A DNA stretch of 64,000 nucleotides from Proteiniborus sp. DW1 (GCF_900095305.1 NZ_FMDO01000055.1:17764-81763), one strand, 5' to 3'; positions 18,501 through 27,106 are shown, counted from the first letter of the stretch. The notes: generated by a model from the letters alone, not told the origin. Translations and numbers: made by a program.

Positions 18501-19048
18501 TCAATGATACCTCCTCTTATACTAAATTGTCCTACTCCTTCTACCATATCCACTCTTTCATAGCCTTGAGTGACGAAAATCTTTGATAACTTATTTAAAT
18601 CAATAATCTGTCCCATTTCAATATCAATGGTATATTCTTTAATTAGAGTCTTTGCCATTATCTTATTCATTATGGATTGAATAGAAGATACTACTAATAT
18701 GTTTTCACCTTGAATCAGCCTATCTAGGACTCTTACCCTATGATTTGATACCTCTTGACTATGGGCAGCAATATCATAAAAAACTACTTCCCTCGTAGGA
18801 AATAATTCACTATTTTCTTTGCCAAAAAAAACTAAATCCTCCAAAATCTTTTTTGCTCTTATTTCGTCATAGGTTATTATAAGAATTTGTTTACTTAAGT
18901 GTTGATTTAAAGCATAAGAAATATGGGCTATATTTTCTTCAGATAACCCATGTAAAGCAATTGGTGAAGTTTTTTTATTTATTTCATTTATTAATTGATC
19001 ATATGAAGACAGATTTTTTAAACTGTCTATAAACATATTTAATTCCAC
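15512..19048 (-). CDS. mfd: Transcription-repair coupling factor Mfd
   Basis: 1178 residues, full length. The domain order is UvrB-like N-terminus (to about 350), the RNA-polymerase interaction domain (about 500-570, with GDYVVHETHGIGKYVG), an SF2 translocase (Walker A LLCGDVGYGKTEVALRAA, Walker B LLIIDEEQRFG, motif VI QLRGRVGRS) and the C-terminal TRCF domain. It removes stalled RNA polymerase and recruits UvrA. The start is GTG after AAGGAGC. It follows pth with 39 bases between; B. subtilis fin, normally between them, is missing. Confidence 0.98.
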   Translation of the reverse strand: MELNMFIDSLKNLSSYDQLINEINKKTSPIALHGLSEENIAHISYALNQHLSKQILIITYDEIRAKKILEDLVFFGKENSELFPTREVVFYDIAAHSQEVSNHRVRVLDRLIQGENILVVSSIQSIMNKIMAKTLIKEYTIDIEMGQIIDLNKLSKIFVTQGYERVDMVEGVGQFSIRGGIIDLFPVNSSNPFRIELFDDEIDSIRIFDLKTQRSIENLTKIHIPPIKEILILEEEINNVINGIESDLSTATKKLQKKGELGIVENLTEKFKSYIERLSNGLSIGNLDLLVPYLGQNFSNIIEYFKNDSVVIVDEPQRIEESVKGLRQDFMNRYTDQFERGEVLSRHQDIYHTYDTILENISKNTCITTTNLLKNNPRFRPKAIINFSIKGMQSFHNKIEILVEELKHLKYRGYKTIILSGTKERGVRLVQNLLENNIECNYVDDAIREIKSGQVFVTAGSISRGFEYSNLKFAIISDKEVFGTYKKARATKARKDSAKIASFTDLNVGDYVVHETHGIGKYVGIEQLTVQGVKKDYLSVKYSGEDKLYVPIDQMNLIQKYIGSDTVEPKISKLGSSEWAKTKTKVKKAIEDMAADLIKLYAARQTVQGYKFSPDTPWQKEFEDAFPYEETEDQLRCIEEIKKDMEKNRPMDRLLCGDVGYGKTEVALRAAFKAIMDGKQVAILVPTTILAQQHYNTIVERFSQFPVKAEMLSRFRTANQQKKIINDLKSGNLDIVVGTHRLLSKDVKFKDLGLLIIDEEQRFGVKHKEAIKIIKQSIDVLTLTATPIPRTLHMSLIGIRDMSIIEEPPEERYPVQTYVVEYNEQLIKDAIIRELNREGQVYYLYNRVNNIQQFASKVKSLVPDARVAIGHGQMSERELERVMMDFLNREIDVLVCTTIIETGLDIPNVNTIIIHDADKMGLSQLYQLRGRVGRSNRIASAYFTYEKNKVLTEVAEKRLKAIKEFTEFGSGFKIAMRDLEIRGAGNLLGSEQHGQMAAIGYDLYVKFLDETIKKLKGKQEEEAVETTIEINVDGYIPRKYIENEEQKVEIYKRIASIMNKQDYSDVLEEVMDRFGEIPIEVTNLLRISYIKSLCSKAKIVSVSQNGDMIKLDFNSIESITPDLMNELVLSFGRRMTFDISKTPNFKYKLMGKSQESILDEIEKLIEKISGFHGTLNNI

Positions 19049-19076
19049 AAAACCAGCTCCTTAGCTAGAACGCCTG

Positions 19077-19104
19077 TAGCCCAGGTTTTAGATACCTGGG
19101 CTCT
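19077..19104 (-). other. Hairpin over the pth stop codon
   Basis: On the minus strand AGCCCAGGT and ACCTGGGCT pair around a loop containing the pth TAA. There is no T-run, so it is more likely an mRNA-processing or attenuating structure between pth and mfd than a full terminator. Confidence 0.45.
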
Positions 19105-19669
19105 CAATATTTATATTAAACTCATTCATTGCGGCACTTATGCCACTTGTGATAATCTTTTCAACTGCCTTTGCAGCTTGTTCGACTGTATTATCTATAA
19201 TCACTCTATGTTCCTTTGAAAAACCACTTAAAACAAAATCTGCTAAATCTTGATGCTCATTTGGTTTACCTACACCTATCTTGACCCTTGGGAAATTTTC
19301 GCTTTGAAGCAAGTATATGATAGATTTTAATCCATTATGAGTGCCTGCACTTCCTTTTGCTCTTATTCTGAGTGACCCAAATTTTATATCTACATCATCT
19401 ACTATAACAATAATATTTTCTATTGGCAGTTTGTAGAACTTGCTTATTTCTAATACACTTTCTCCACTTCTATTCATATAGGTCTGAGGCTTTACAAGAA
19501 GTACTTTTTCATTACCTATTTGAGTCTCTCCATAAAGTGACTTGAATTTAATTTTAGTTATCTTAGTATTATTCCTCTGAGCAAGACAGTCTATTGTATC
19601 AAATCCTACATTGTGTCTAGTTCCCTTGTATTTCGTACCTGGGTTACCTAGTCCTATTACTGCATACAA
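19088..19669 (-). CDS. pth: Peptidyl-tRNA hydrolase
   Basis: Releases tRNA from prematurely dropped peptidyl-tRNA. 193 residues with the signature VIGLGNPGTKYKGTRHNVGF (catalytic His in RHNVG), the later KPQTYMNRSG segment and GSAGTHNGLKSI. It follows prs by 21 bases and precedes mfd; a ctc (ribosomal L25-like) gene, found here in Bacillus, is absent. Confidence 0.97.
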   Translation of the reverse strand: MYAVIGLGNPGTKYKGTRHNVGFDTIDCLAQRNNTKITKIKFKSLYGETQIGNEKVLLVKPQTYMNRSGESVLEISKFYKLPIENIIVIVDDVDIKFGSLRIRAKGSAGTHNGLKSIIYLLQSENFPRVKIGVGKPNEHQDLADFVLSGFSKEHRVIIDNTVEQAAKAVEKIITSGISAAMNEFNINIESPGI

Positions 19670-19690
19670 ACAACCAACTCCTTCATGAGC

Positions 19691-20638
19691 CTAATCAAAT
19701 ATTCTACTAACAGACTCATTTTTGTATATTCTTCTTATTGCCTCAGCTATAATAGGAGCTACTGATACTACTTCAATCTTATCTATTTTCTTTTCTCCTG
19801 TTAATGGAATTGTATCTGTAACTACTAGTTTTTCTATAACAGAGTTCTGTATTCTCTCAATGGCAGGTCCTGATAAAACAGCATGAGTACAGCATGCAAA
19901 AACTCTCTTAGCTCCAAAGTCCTTTAATACACTTGCAGCCTTAGTCATAGAACCAGCTGTATCTATGATATCATCAACTATTATAGCATCTTTTCCTTCA
20001 ATATCTCCTATTACATTCATAACCTCTGATACATTTGCTTTTGGTCTTCTTTTTTCTATTATAGCAATAGGTAAGTCTAATATACTAGCAAAATTCCTTG
20101 CTCTTTGTACTCCTCCAACATCAGGTGATACTATTACTGTATCACTAGCTAAATTCTTTTTAAAATACTGTGCTAGTATTGGCCCGCCAAGCAAATGGTC
20201 AACTGGTATGTCAAAATAGCCCTGTATCTGAGCTGCATGTAGATCCATAGTTATAATTCTATCTGGTCCAGATACTTCAAGTAGGTCTGCAACAAGCTTT
20301 GCTGTAATTGGATCTCTTGCCTTTGCTTTTCTGTCCTGCCTTGCATATCCATAGTAAGGGACTACAGCATTTATTCTTCCTGCAGAAGCTCTTTTTAATG
20401 CATCAATCATAATTAAAAGTTCCATTAAATTATTATTGACAGGTGGGCATGTAGGTTGAATTACAAATACATCATATCCTCTTACAGTTTCACCAATATT
20501 TACTGATATTTCTCCATCACTAAATACACCAACCTCACTATTCCCAAGTGTCTCACCTAGCTCCATGCAAATCTTCTCTGCTAATTCTTTATTTGCATTA
20601 CCAGTGAAAATCTTCAAGTCTCTTCCACTAATGTTCAT
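19691..20638 (-). CDS. prs: Ribose-phosphate pyrophosphokinase
   Basis: Makes PRPP from ribose-5-phosphate and ATP, feeding nucleotide, His and Trp synthesis. 315 residues, the normal length, with the ATP/metal-binding [24 protein letters not shown] and the PRPP loop [13 protein letters not shown]. It follows glmU by 13 bases, and the two almost certainly share a transcript with spoVG. Confidence 0.98.
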   Translation of the reverse strand: MNISGRDLKIFTGNANKELAEKICMELGETLGNSEVGVFSDGEISVNIGETVRGYDVFVIQPTCPPVNNNLMELLIMIDALKRASAGRINAVVPYYGYARQDRKAKARDPITAKLVADLLEVSGPDRIITMDLHAAQIQGYFDIPVDHLLGGPILAQYFKKNLASDTVIVSPDVGGVQRARNFASILDLPIAIIEKRRPKANVSEVMNVIGDIEGKDAIIVDDIIDTAGSMTKAASVLKDFGAKRVFACCTHAVLSGPAIERIQNSVIEKLVVTDTIPLTGEKKIDKIEVVSVAPIIAEAIRRIYKNESVSRIFD

Positions 20639-20651
20639 TTATAGTCCTCCT

Positions 20652-22028
20652 TTATTTTTTTAAGCCTTTCTTTTCAACCCAGCCTTCTTTGTTTACTTGT
20701 TTAGCTCTTGCAATAGAAAGACTTCCCTTTGGTACTCTTTCTGTAATAGTAGAGCCGGCAGCAATATATGCCCCTTCCTCTACTTCTACTGGTGATATAA
20801 GATTAGTATTGCAACCTATAAACGCATTATCTTGAACTATAGTTTTGTGTTTTTTCTTACCGTCATAATTTACAAATACAGTTCCACAACCTATGTTAAC
20901 ACCTTTTCCTACAATGGCATCTCCAATATATGAGAGATGAGAAGCCTTTGAATTGTCATCTATTTTAGAATTTTTAACTTCTACAAAATCACCTATCTTT
21001 ACATTCCTTCCTATTTCACTATTTGGTCTTAAATATGCATATGGTCCAATATGAGCATCATCATCTATTTTGCTCTCTATGATTGTTGATATCTGAATTT
21101 CTACTCTATTTCCTATAACACTATCTACAATTCTAGAGTTATGTCCTATTATTGAATCCTCTCCAATTCTGGTCTTACCTTCAATGATGACACCAGGATA
21201 TATTATAGTATCTCTTTCTATCCTCACATCAGCATCTATATAAGTATTTTCAGGATTTATTATAGTAACCCCATTAGTCATATGAGTACTATTAATTCTT
21301 TTTCTCATTATTTTTTCGGCTTCAGCAAGCTGTTGTCTTGAATTGATTCCAAAAATCTCTTCATTGTCTAATATTTTGTATCCTCCCACTTTTAACCCTA
21401 AATCATTAAGTATCTTAATGGCATCAGTAATGTAATATTCGTTTTGAGCATTATTGTTATCTAATCTATCCAGTGCTATTTTTAGACTTTTTCCATTAAA
21501 GCAATAAATACCTGAATTAATCTCTTTAATCTCTCTTTGCCGCTCACTTGCATCTTTGTGCTCAACTATTGCCTCTACATTTCCATTTTTGTCTCTTATT
21601 ATTCTTCCATAGCCTGTAGGATCATCAAAGTCAGCACTTAAAACTGTTGCTTCATAATTGCCTTTTTTATGAAAATCTATAATATTATTTACTGTTTCAT
21701 TAGTAATTAGGGGAGTATCTCCATATAAAATAATGACATGACTATCATCTTCTATAAAATCTCTTGCCTGCATTACAGCAAATCCAGTTCCATAAGGTAC
21801 TCCTTCACCCATAGGTTGTTCTATAAAAGTTACTTCTTCTTCTATAGTCTTTCTTACAAGATCGCTTCTATTGCCTACTATTACTATGTTTTTGTCTATA
21901 CCAGAGGACTTAGCAGTATTTATTACATGGCTTAGTAGGGGCCTCCCGCATATCTTATGCAAAACTTTTGGAAGCTTTGATTTCATTCTAGTACCTTCTC
22001 CCGCTGCAAGTATAATCGAAAATATCAT
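20652..22028 (-). CDS. glmU: Bifunctional UDP-GlcNAc pyrophosphorylase / glucosamine-1-phosphate acetyltransferase
   Basis: Makes UDP-GlcNAc for peptidoglycan and other envelope polymers. 458 residues. The N-terminal uridyltransferase domain has LAAGEGTRMKSKLPKVLHKI (residues 7-26). The C-terminal left-handed beta-helix of hexapeptide repeats (about 255-440) carries the acetyltransferase site (SHLSYIGDA and VFVNYDGKKKHKT). Gene order spoVG-glmU-prs matches Bacillus. Confidence 0.98.
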   Translation of the reverse strand: MIFSIILAAGEGTRMKSKLPKVLHKICGRPLLSHVINTAKSSGIDKNIVIVGNRSDLVRKTIEEEVTFIEQPMGEGVPYGTGFAVMQARDFIEDDSHVIILYGDTPLITNETVNNIIDFHKKGNYEATVLSADFDDPTGYGRIIRDKNGNVEAIVEHKDASERQREIKEINSGIYCFNGKSLKIALDRLDNNNAQNEYYITDAIKILNDLGLKVGGYKILDNEEIFGINSRQQLAEAEKIMRKRINSTHMTNGVTIINPENTYIDADVRIERDTIIYPGVIIEGKTRIGEDSIIGHNSRIVDSVIGNRVEIQISTIIESKIDDDAHIGPYAYLRPNSEIGRNVKIGDFVEVKNSKIDDNSKASHLSYIGDAIVGKGVNIGCGTVFVNYDGKKKHKTIVQDNAFIGCNTNLISPVEVEEGAYIAAGSTITERVPKGSLSIARAKQVNKEGWVEKKGLKK

Positions 22029-22233
22029 TTTTCACACCTCTCTATCTATTATTCAATACTATTATATAGATAATATTTAGCTATTTTATGTCTTTTAATT
22101 CATTTAGTAGAGCAAACTTGTTTAAAAGCCACCATTAATAATATACTCTTTTACATATAAAAAAACAAGATAATACTCTAAATTTGTATACAGTATTACA
22201 ATATATTAATTTAAATAACGTACAAAAAAGTAA

Positions 22234-22253
22234 AAAGGGTCATATGACCCTTT
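22234..22253 (-). terminator. Terminator of spoVG
   Basis: Perfect palindrome AAAGGGTCATATGACCCTTT three bases after the spoVG stop. On the minus strand it is followed by TTACTTTTTTG. Confidence 0.85.
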
Positions 22254-22256
22254 AGT

Positions 22257-22517
22257 TTACTCATTCATTGCTTTTTCATACTCAGCAAAAACTGCTTCTT
22301 GTATTACATTTCTAGTTTCTGAATTAATTGGATGAGCTATGTCTCTAAACTCTCCATCAGCCATTTTCCTACTTGGCATAGCGATAAATAATCCATTTTG
22401 TCCTTCAATTATTTTAATGTCGTGTACTACAAATTCATCATCGAATGTAACTGATACTATAGCCTTCATCTTTCCTTCGTTGCTGACTTTTCTGACTCTT
22501 ACGTCTGTTACCTTCAT
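22257..22517 (-). CDS. spoVG: Septation/RNA-binding regulator SpoVG
   Basis: 86-residue conserved protein ([11 protein letters not shown], then [17 protein letters not shown]). SpoVG influences asymmetric septation in Bacillus and virulence genes in Staphylococcus, and binds nucleic acid. The start has AAGGTGG. It has a sigma-H promoter, the classic control of this gene, and a terminator, so glmU may depend partly on read-through or its own promoter. Confidence 0.97.
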   Translation of the reverse strand: MKVTDVRVRKVSNEGKMKAIVSVTFDDEFVVHDIKIIEGQNGLFIAMPSRKMADGEFRDIAHPINSETRNVIQEAVFAEYEKAMNE

Positions 22518-22571
22518 GAATTCACCACCTTCCCACGGGGTCTATAAGCTTTAATTTTGCATTACTTTTAT

Positions 22572-22596
22572 ATTCTCTATTTTTTTGGTAATTCCT
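22572..22596 (-). promoter_or_regulatory. Sigma-H promoter of spoVG
   Basis: On the minus strand AGGAATT, 11 bases, then AGAGAAT. This fits the sigma-H pattern (RNAGGAWWW, N11-12, RNNGAATWW) and the known sigma-H control of spoVG in B. subtilis. Confidence 0.8.
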
Positions 22597-22847
22597 TCTT
22601 TATAATCAAAAAATATTTATTTTTTGTATGTTTATGCTCATATATTTATATTTTAAAGCTTTTTATCTTTTATTATTATGTTATATTTATTACTAGAATA
22701 GTAGTATTATAATAAGTTTATTGTTGACAAGGATTATCAAGTTATATCCCTATTTCCACATTATGCCTACTCAACTTGAATATTATACTTCATTTTTAAT
22801 TCTCATATCACATAATCTATAAATATTTAATATTATAAATTATTTCC

Positions 22848-22876
22848 TTCTTAAAAAGATACTGTTGTGGTATAAT
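22848..22876 (+). promoter_or_regulatory. Probable murC promoter
   Basis: A perfect TATAAT (22871-22876) preceded by TGG makes an extended -10 (TGGTATAAT). The -35 at 17 bp is weak (TTCTTA). It lies 102 bp before the murC start. Confidence 0.55.
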
Positions 22877-22978
22877 CATCACTGTATCAAGTAGAATTAC
22901 CTTAGAATATATTAATAATAGTACAATTGTTGGCAATAATATGAATAATCATGTTATTCCTTATCAGGAGGTTATATA

Positions 22979-24364
22979 ATGTTTTCTTTTAATATACATA
23001 ATCATAGCTTTTCTCATGTCCATTTTATTGGCATTGGTGGAATAAGTATGAGTGGATTAGCCGAAATACTTTTAGAAAATGGGTACAGAGTTTCTGGTTC
23101 TGATATGAAGTCTTCTAACATTCTAAAAAAGCTTGAAAGTAAGGGTGCTGTAATAAACATAGGTCATAACAGAGACAATATAGGTGATGCAGATTTAGTG
23201 GTATATACTGATGCAATAAGCAAAGATAATCCTGAATTATTAGAAGCTTATGAAAAAAATATAACTACTGTAGATAGAGGAACTTTTCTAGGTCAGTTAA
23301 TGAGGTTATATAAGAACTCCATTGCTGTAACTGGTACTCATGGTAAAACTACAACTACTGGAATGATGTCTGTTATTTTTAATGATTCGCATTTAGACCC
23401 TACTATTCTGTTAGGAGGAGAATTAGACCAGATAGGTGGTAATGTTAGAATAGGAAATGGAGAAGTGCTACTTACTGAAGCATGCGAATATAAAGGAAAT
23501 ATACTGAAGTTTTATGCAACAATTGGAGTTATATTAAATATAGATGAAGATCATTTAGACTATTATCAGGATTTAAATCATATTATTCAAACCTTCTCAG
23601 ATTTTGTTAAGCTAATATCTGAAGACGGGTATATTGTTGCAAACAGTGACGATAAAAATGTTATGAAGGCTATTAAAAACTCTAAATGTAATATAATAAC
23701 ATTTGGAGTCAAAGATGATGCTATATATCGTGCAACTGATATTACCTTTAATGATAGAGGACTTCCATCCTTTAAACTAGTAGTAAATAATGATAAAACC
23801 TATGAAGTAACACTAGGAGCACTAGGAATTCATAATGTATATAATGCACTAGCCGCCATAGCCACTGCTCACATCTGTGGAGTTTCAATGGATTCAATCA
23901 TTGATTCAATAGTTAAGTATACAGGAACTCATAGAAGACTGGAATACAAAGGTAATCTAAGGGGTGCTACCATTATAGATGATTATGCTCACCATCCAAC
24001 TGAAGTAAAAGCCACCCTAGCTGCACTTAAGAACTCGTCTAATGGCAAAATAATATGTGCATTTCAACCTCATACTTATACAAGGACTAAAGCTTTATTA
24101 AATGAATTCGCTGACTCATTCTCTGATGCTGACAAGGTTATAATTGCAGATATATATGCTGCTAGAGAGCAGGATACAGGTGTTATTCACTCAAGGGATT
24201 TAGCAAATGAGATAGTCAAAAATGGTGTTGATGCTGAATACTTAGGAACTTTTGAGGAAATAGGTGATTATATTAGAAATAATGCTTCTGAAGGAGATAT
24301 TATAGTTACTATGGGAGCAGGAGACATATATATAGTTGGCGAAATGTTACTTGGTAATAAATAA
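22979..24364 (+). CDS. murC: UDP-N-acetylmuramate--L-alanine ligase
   Basis: Adds the first amino acid to UDP-MurNAc in peptidoglycan synthesis. 461 residues. The N-terminal UDP-binding Rossmann part has HFIGIGGISMSGLAEIL, the ATP loop is VTGTHGKTTTTGM (about 115), and the C-terminal Mur ligase domain has DDYAHHPTEVKATL and FQPHTYTRTKAL. The start has AGGAGG six bases upstream. It is the first plus-strand gene, divergent from spoVG, and has its own promoter and terminator. Confidence 0.98.
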   Translation: MFSFNIHNHSFSHVHFIGIGGISMSGLAEILLENGYRVSGSDMKSSNILKKLESKGAVINIGHNRDNIGDADLVVYTDAISKDNPELLEAYEKNITTVDRGTFLGQLMRLYKNSIAVTGTHGKTTTTGMMSVIFNDSHLDPTILLGGELDQIGGNVRIGNGEVLLTEACEYKGNILKFYATIGVILNIDEDHLDYYQDLNHIIQTFSDFVKLISEDGYIVANSDDKNVMKAIKNSKCNIITFGVKDDAIYRATDITFNDRGLPSFKLVVNNDKTYEVTLGALGIHNVYNALAAIATAHICGVSMDSIIDSIVKYTGTHRRLEYKGNLRGATIIDDYAHHPTEVKATLAALKNSSNGKIICAFQPHTYTRTKALLNEFADSFSDADKVIIADIYAAREQDTGVIHSRDLANEIVKNGVDAEYLGTFEEIGDYIRNNASEGDIIVTMGAGDIYIVGEMLLGNK

Positions 24365-24396
24365 CAAAATCAACTTAGTTTCTATAGTGAAAAAAT

Positions 24397-24416
24397 AAGC
24401 CTGCAATAGCAGGCTT
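24397..24416 (+). terminator. Terminator of murC
   Basis: AAGCCTGC/GCAGGCTT stem with an AATA loop, followed by TTGTTTTG. Confidence 0.88.
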
Positions 24417-24462
24417 TTGTTTTGTGCATTAAGTGAGAATTTCTCATTTCACTTGGAATTAC

Positions 24463-24501
24463 AAAGAGATATGTCATACTGAGTATCGCAACGGTCTCTT
24501 T
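24463..24501. repeat. Copy of the TGTCAT-CTGAG-GC-A repeat
   Basis: AAAGAGA/TCTCTTT ends enclose TGTCATACTGAGTATCGCAA, similar to the cores at 60610-60634 and 3658-3684. It abuts the stop codon of the LCP gene and could serve as its terminator. Confidence 0.6.
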
Positions 24502-25506
24502 TTAATCATTATTTTTATTTTCTTCAGTTACCTCTTCTTCCACATTATAAATATCCATCATCAAGTCTCTTATTTTCACAGGATCATGTATAAAATATGA
24601 TAATCTTTGATTTCCATATGCTCTCTTTTCTTCTGCACCAGGCAATGTGGTCATTGACATATTATCCATATCAAAACCTATTAGGCCTGTGGCATAACCT
24701 AAGGCATCTGTTAGTTTAACATCCGTTTTAACATAGTCAAAGGCTGTATTTACTACATTTATAAGTTTAAGGCTTAAGGATTTCTTTATTGCTGATTTTA
24801 AAAACTCCTGTTGTGCTCTTATTCTTCCTAAATCCCCATCAGGATATCCTACTGTCTTGTCAGTATTGTGCCTATACCTTAAATACTTGACTGCTTGCTC
24901 TCCTTTTAAAACCTGTTTCCCTTTTGGTATATCTATACGTAAAGGTGGTTTATCATGTGGGTCATAATAATCCATATGAAAAGGTACATTTACCTCTACA
25001 CCACCAATGGAATCTACAATCTTGGCTACACCTTTGTAGTCTACCATAATATAATGATGAACAGGAACTTGTCCTAAAACTTCTCCTACTGCTTTTTTGA
25101 CTCCTTCAGTCTTACTTCTACCATATACTGCATTTATTTTTCTAAGTTCAGCACCATCATACCCCTTTGTGTGATAATAGGTATCCCTTGGAATAGATAT
25201 CATATCTACCTTTTTGTCCTTAGGGTCATAGCTTGCAAATATCAAAGTATCAGACCTAGCGCCTTCCATCCCCATAAGTATGAAGTTTACTCTCTTGCTC
25301 TTAGCTATGGCTTCTTGTAAAGGGTCTTTAGGCTTCTCTTCCTTCATGGAGTCCTCATCATTCTTTTCATCATCTTCATCATTATCAGTAATACCTGGTT
25401 CCTCTTCTGATGGTACATATATTTTAGAGTATGTATATACACCTGCACCAACAGCTAATAGGAAACATGCAAGAGCAATAGTAAAAACCTTTAAAAAATA
25501 TTTCAA
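24502..25506 (-). CDS. LytR-CpsA-Psr family cell wall polymer ligase
   Basis: Probably transfers a lipid-linked polymer to peptidoglycan, as TagT/U/V do for wall teichoic acid. 334 residues: one N-terminal membrane segment (about 4-24), an acidic Glu/Asp-rich linker (about 30-60), then the extracellular LCP domain with SDTLIFASYDPKDKKVDMIS, IPRDTYY and YLRYRHNT-GDLGRIRAQQ (conserved Arg and Asp). The start is placed at TTG 25504-25506, six bases after AGGTG; a GTG three codons earlier overlaps that site. The specific polymer is unknown. Confidence 0.88.
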   Translation of the reverse strand: MKYFLKVFTIALACFLLAVGAGVYTYSKIYVPSEEEPGITDNDEDDEKNDEDSMKEEKPKDPLQEAIAKSKRVNFILMGMEGARSDTLIFASYDPKDKKVDMISIPRDTYYHTKGYDGAELRKINAVYGRSKTEGVKKAVGEVLGQVPVHHYIMVDYKGVAKIVDSIGGVEVNVPFHMDYYDPHDKPPLRIDIPKGKQVLKGEQAVKYLRYRHNTDKTVGYPDGDLGRIRAQQEFLKSAIKKSLSLKLINVVNTAFDYVKTDVKLTDALGYATGLIGFDMDNMSMTTLPGAEEKRAYGNQRLSYFIHDPVKIRDLMMDIYNVEEEVTEENKNND

Positions 25507-25735
25507 TGCACACACCTACTTTCAGTTTTATGAAGTGTAAATTTTGCAAAATTAGGCTACCAAAAAAATCTTATAGTGTTTATGAAAATTATAACATATT
25601 AAAAAATATTAAAAAGTTAAGATTATATTACAAAATTAAAGATATCCACAGGATTGTTTGTTTTCCTTGCAGATATCCACAAAATTTGTCATTTATACTC
25701 AATTATGTGCAAAATTTTTTTATGCCTTTGAATAA

Positions 25736-26128
25736 TTATTTTCTCTCCCTCAGCAAGTCTCTAATTTCAGTAAGTAAAATTTCTTCCTTAGTTGGTTCAG
25801 CAGGCTTTGGCTTTTCTTCTTTTTTCTTAACTGAATTTATAGCCTTAATAAAAAGAAATATTGAGAATGATATGATCAAAAAGTCAATTACTGACTGAAC
25901 AAATTGTCCATAATTTAGATAAAGTGCTTCTGTTGTTCCACTGGCTTCCCTTAGTAATAACTTATCCTCTGCAAAATTAATGCCTCCTAATAAAAGTCCC
26001 AATAGTGGCATAATTACATCATTTACAAGTGATGTTACGATTTTTCCAAAAGCACCACCAATAATAACCCCTACTGCTAAATCAACTACATTTCCTCTCA
26101 TTGCAAATTTCTTAAACTCTTTAAGCAT
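25736..26128 (-). CDS. mscL: Large-conductance mechanosensitive channel MscL
   Basis: Opens under membrane tension to release solutes on osmotic downshock. 130 residues, normal length, with the N-terminal signature [20 protein letters not shown] in the pore helix, a second membrane helix (about 75-95) and a charged cytoplasmic C-terminal helix ([16 protein letters not shown]). It is followed by a minus-strand LCP gene 230 bp away and probably transcribed alone. Confidence 0.96.
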   Translation of the reverse strand: MLKEFKKFAMRGNVVDLAVGVIIGGAFGKIVTSLVNDVIMPLLGLLLGGINFAEDKLLLREASGTTEALYLNYGQFVQSVIDFLIISFSIFLFIKAINSVKKKEEKPKPAEPTKEEILLTEIRDLLRERK

Positions 26129-26195
26129 ATGTTCTCCCTCACTTCATAGTTACTATTTTTATACTATTATATCATATTTCTCTTGTTCATTATCA

Positions 26196-26310
26196 CAATC
26201 TCGCAACACAAATTTATTTACTCGCTACCCTCCATAAATTTGGTGCTCGTTGCGTTTGACCTAACCCGATTTTCTGAAAAAAGCATTCAGAAAATCGGGT
26301 TAGGTCATAA
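26196..26310 (-). repeat. Intergenic two-hairpin repeat, family R1, copy C (best conserved)
   Basis: Hairpin 1 is ACAAATTTAT with ATAAATTTGGT. Hairpin 2 is a perfect 22-bp stem (26257-26278 with 26286-26307; starts TGACCTAACCCGATTTTC) around AAAAGCA. It lies between the ferredoxin gene and mscL, just after the former's terminator. Confidence 0.85.
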
Positions 26311-26314
26311 AAAG

Positions 26315-26338
26315 AAAAGAGAGTTTTAGCTCTCTTTT
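26315..26338 (-). terminator. Terminator of the ferredoxin-domain gene
   Basis: AAAAGAGAG/CTCTCTTTT stem overlapping the stop codon; on the minus strand it is followed by CTTTTTATG. Confidence 0.75.
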
Positions 26339-27069
26339 TCACCATTAATTAGTATCTTTACTTTATTAACTTCTATATCTTTTCCAGCTCTCCTCACTGC
26401 TTCATTTACGGCTATAACTATACCATTACAGCATGGAACCTCCATATGAGCTACTGTAATTCCTGTTATATCATTATTTGAAATTATATTAGTTAGCTTT
26501 TCAACATAAAAATTCACATCATCTAGCTTTGGACACCCAATTGCTACTGCTCTATTTTTAAGTAGGTCTAAGTGATAATTTGGATATGCAATAGGTACAC
26601 AGTCAGCACTTACTAATAGCTCTTTTCCATCATAATACGAAGCCTTTTCAGGTATTAGCTTTAATTGAACAGGCCATTGTGACAACTGTGGCTTTATTTT
26701 AATTTCAATATCTCCTGTAGATACAGAACTTGAGGTTCCTCTTTTTTCATTTCTCTGAATAGCCATAGCCCTACTTCCAGGACATCCTCCTACATGACTA
26801 TGTTCTAAGGAAGCTTTATTTTCATTTAAATTCTCTAAGTGCTTTGCTGCTACTTCTTCATCAAATTCATCTGCTTCCCTTTCAATTATCGTTATAGCAC
26901 CCATTGGACAATGTCCAATACATTTTCCTAATCCATCACATAAATTCTCTGATATTAGCTTTGCCTTACCATTAACTATTTTTATAGCACTTTCTGCGCA
27001 TCCTTTTGTACACAATCCGCATCCAATACACTTTTCTTCATCAATATGCATTATTTTTCTTAAAGCCAT
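26326..27069 (-). CDS. 4Fe-4S ferredoxin-domain protein (candidate FrdX-like partner of Hcp)
   Basis: 247 residues. The N-terminal 60 residues hold two 4Fe-4S motifs (CIGCGLCTKGC and a second CDGLGKCIGHCP). The rest has scattered cysteines (HVGGCPGSRAM, SADCVPIAYP, AIGCPKLDD, VPCCNGIV) that could bind more clusters or metal. The protein is probably a cytosolic electron carrier or sensor. Start MALRKIM is chosen for AGGG eight bases upstream. A GTGA-N6-TCAC site about 62 bp before the predicted start matches one before hcp, suggesting shared nitrosative-stress control; that link is inference. Confidence 0.75.
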   Translation of the reverse strand: MALRKIMHIDEEKCIGCGLCTKGCAESAIKIVNGKAKLISENLCDGLGKCIGHCPMGAITIIEREADEFDEEVAAKHLENLNENKASLEHSHVGGCPGSRAMAIQRNEKRGTSSSVSTGDIEIKIKPQLSQWPVQLKLIPEKASYYDGKELLVSADCVPIAYPNYHLDLLKNRAVAIGCPKLDDVNFYVEKLTNIISNNDITGITVAHMEVPCCNGIVIAVNEAVRRAGKDIEVNKVKILINGEKES

Positions 27070-27100
27070 CTTCAACGCCCTTTCATGTTATTATATTTTC

Positions 27101-27106
27101 ATTATA
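27101..27106 (-). promoter_or_regulatory. -10 element of the ferredoxin-domain gene
   Basis: TATAAT on the minus strand, 31 bases before the start codon. No good -35 is visible, which fits a promoter needing an activator. Confidence 0.5.

Larger units (their letters stand above)
22518..22978. other. Divergent spoVG-murC intergenic region
   Basis: About 460 bp, very AT-rich, with no convincing gene. It contains the sigma-H promoter of spoVG, the extended -10 promoter of murC and a TTGACA at about 22723 with no matching -10 at good distance. Confidence 0.5.

Noticed and set aside
25506..25898. 130-residue plus-strand frame
   Set aside because: Overlaps the 3' part of mscL in antisense and has no ribosome site or recognisable domain.
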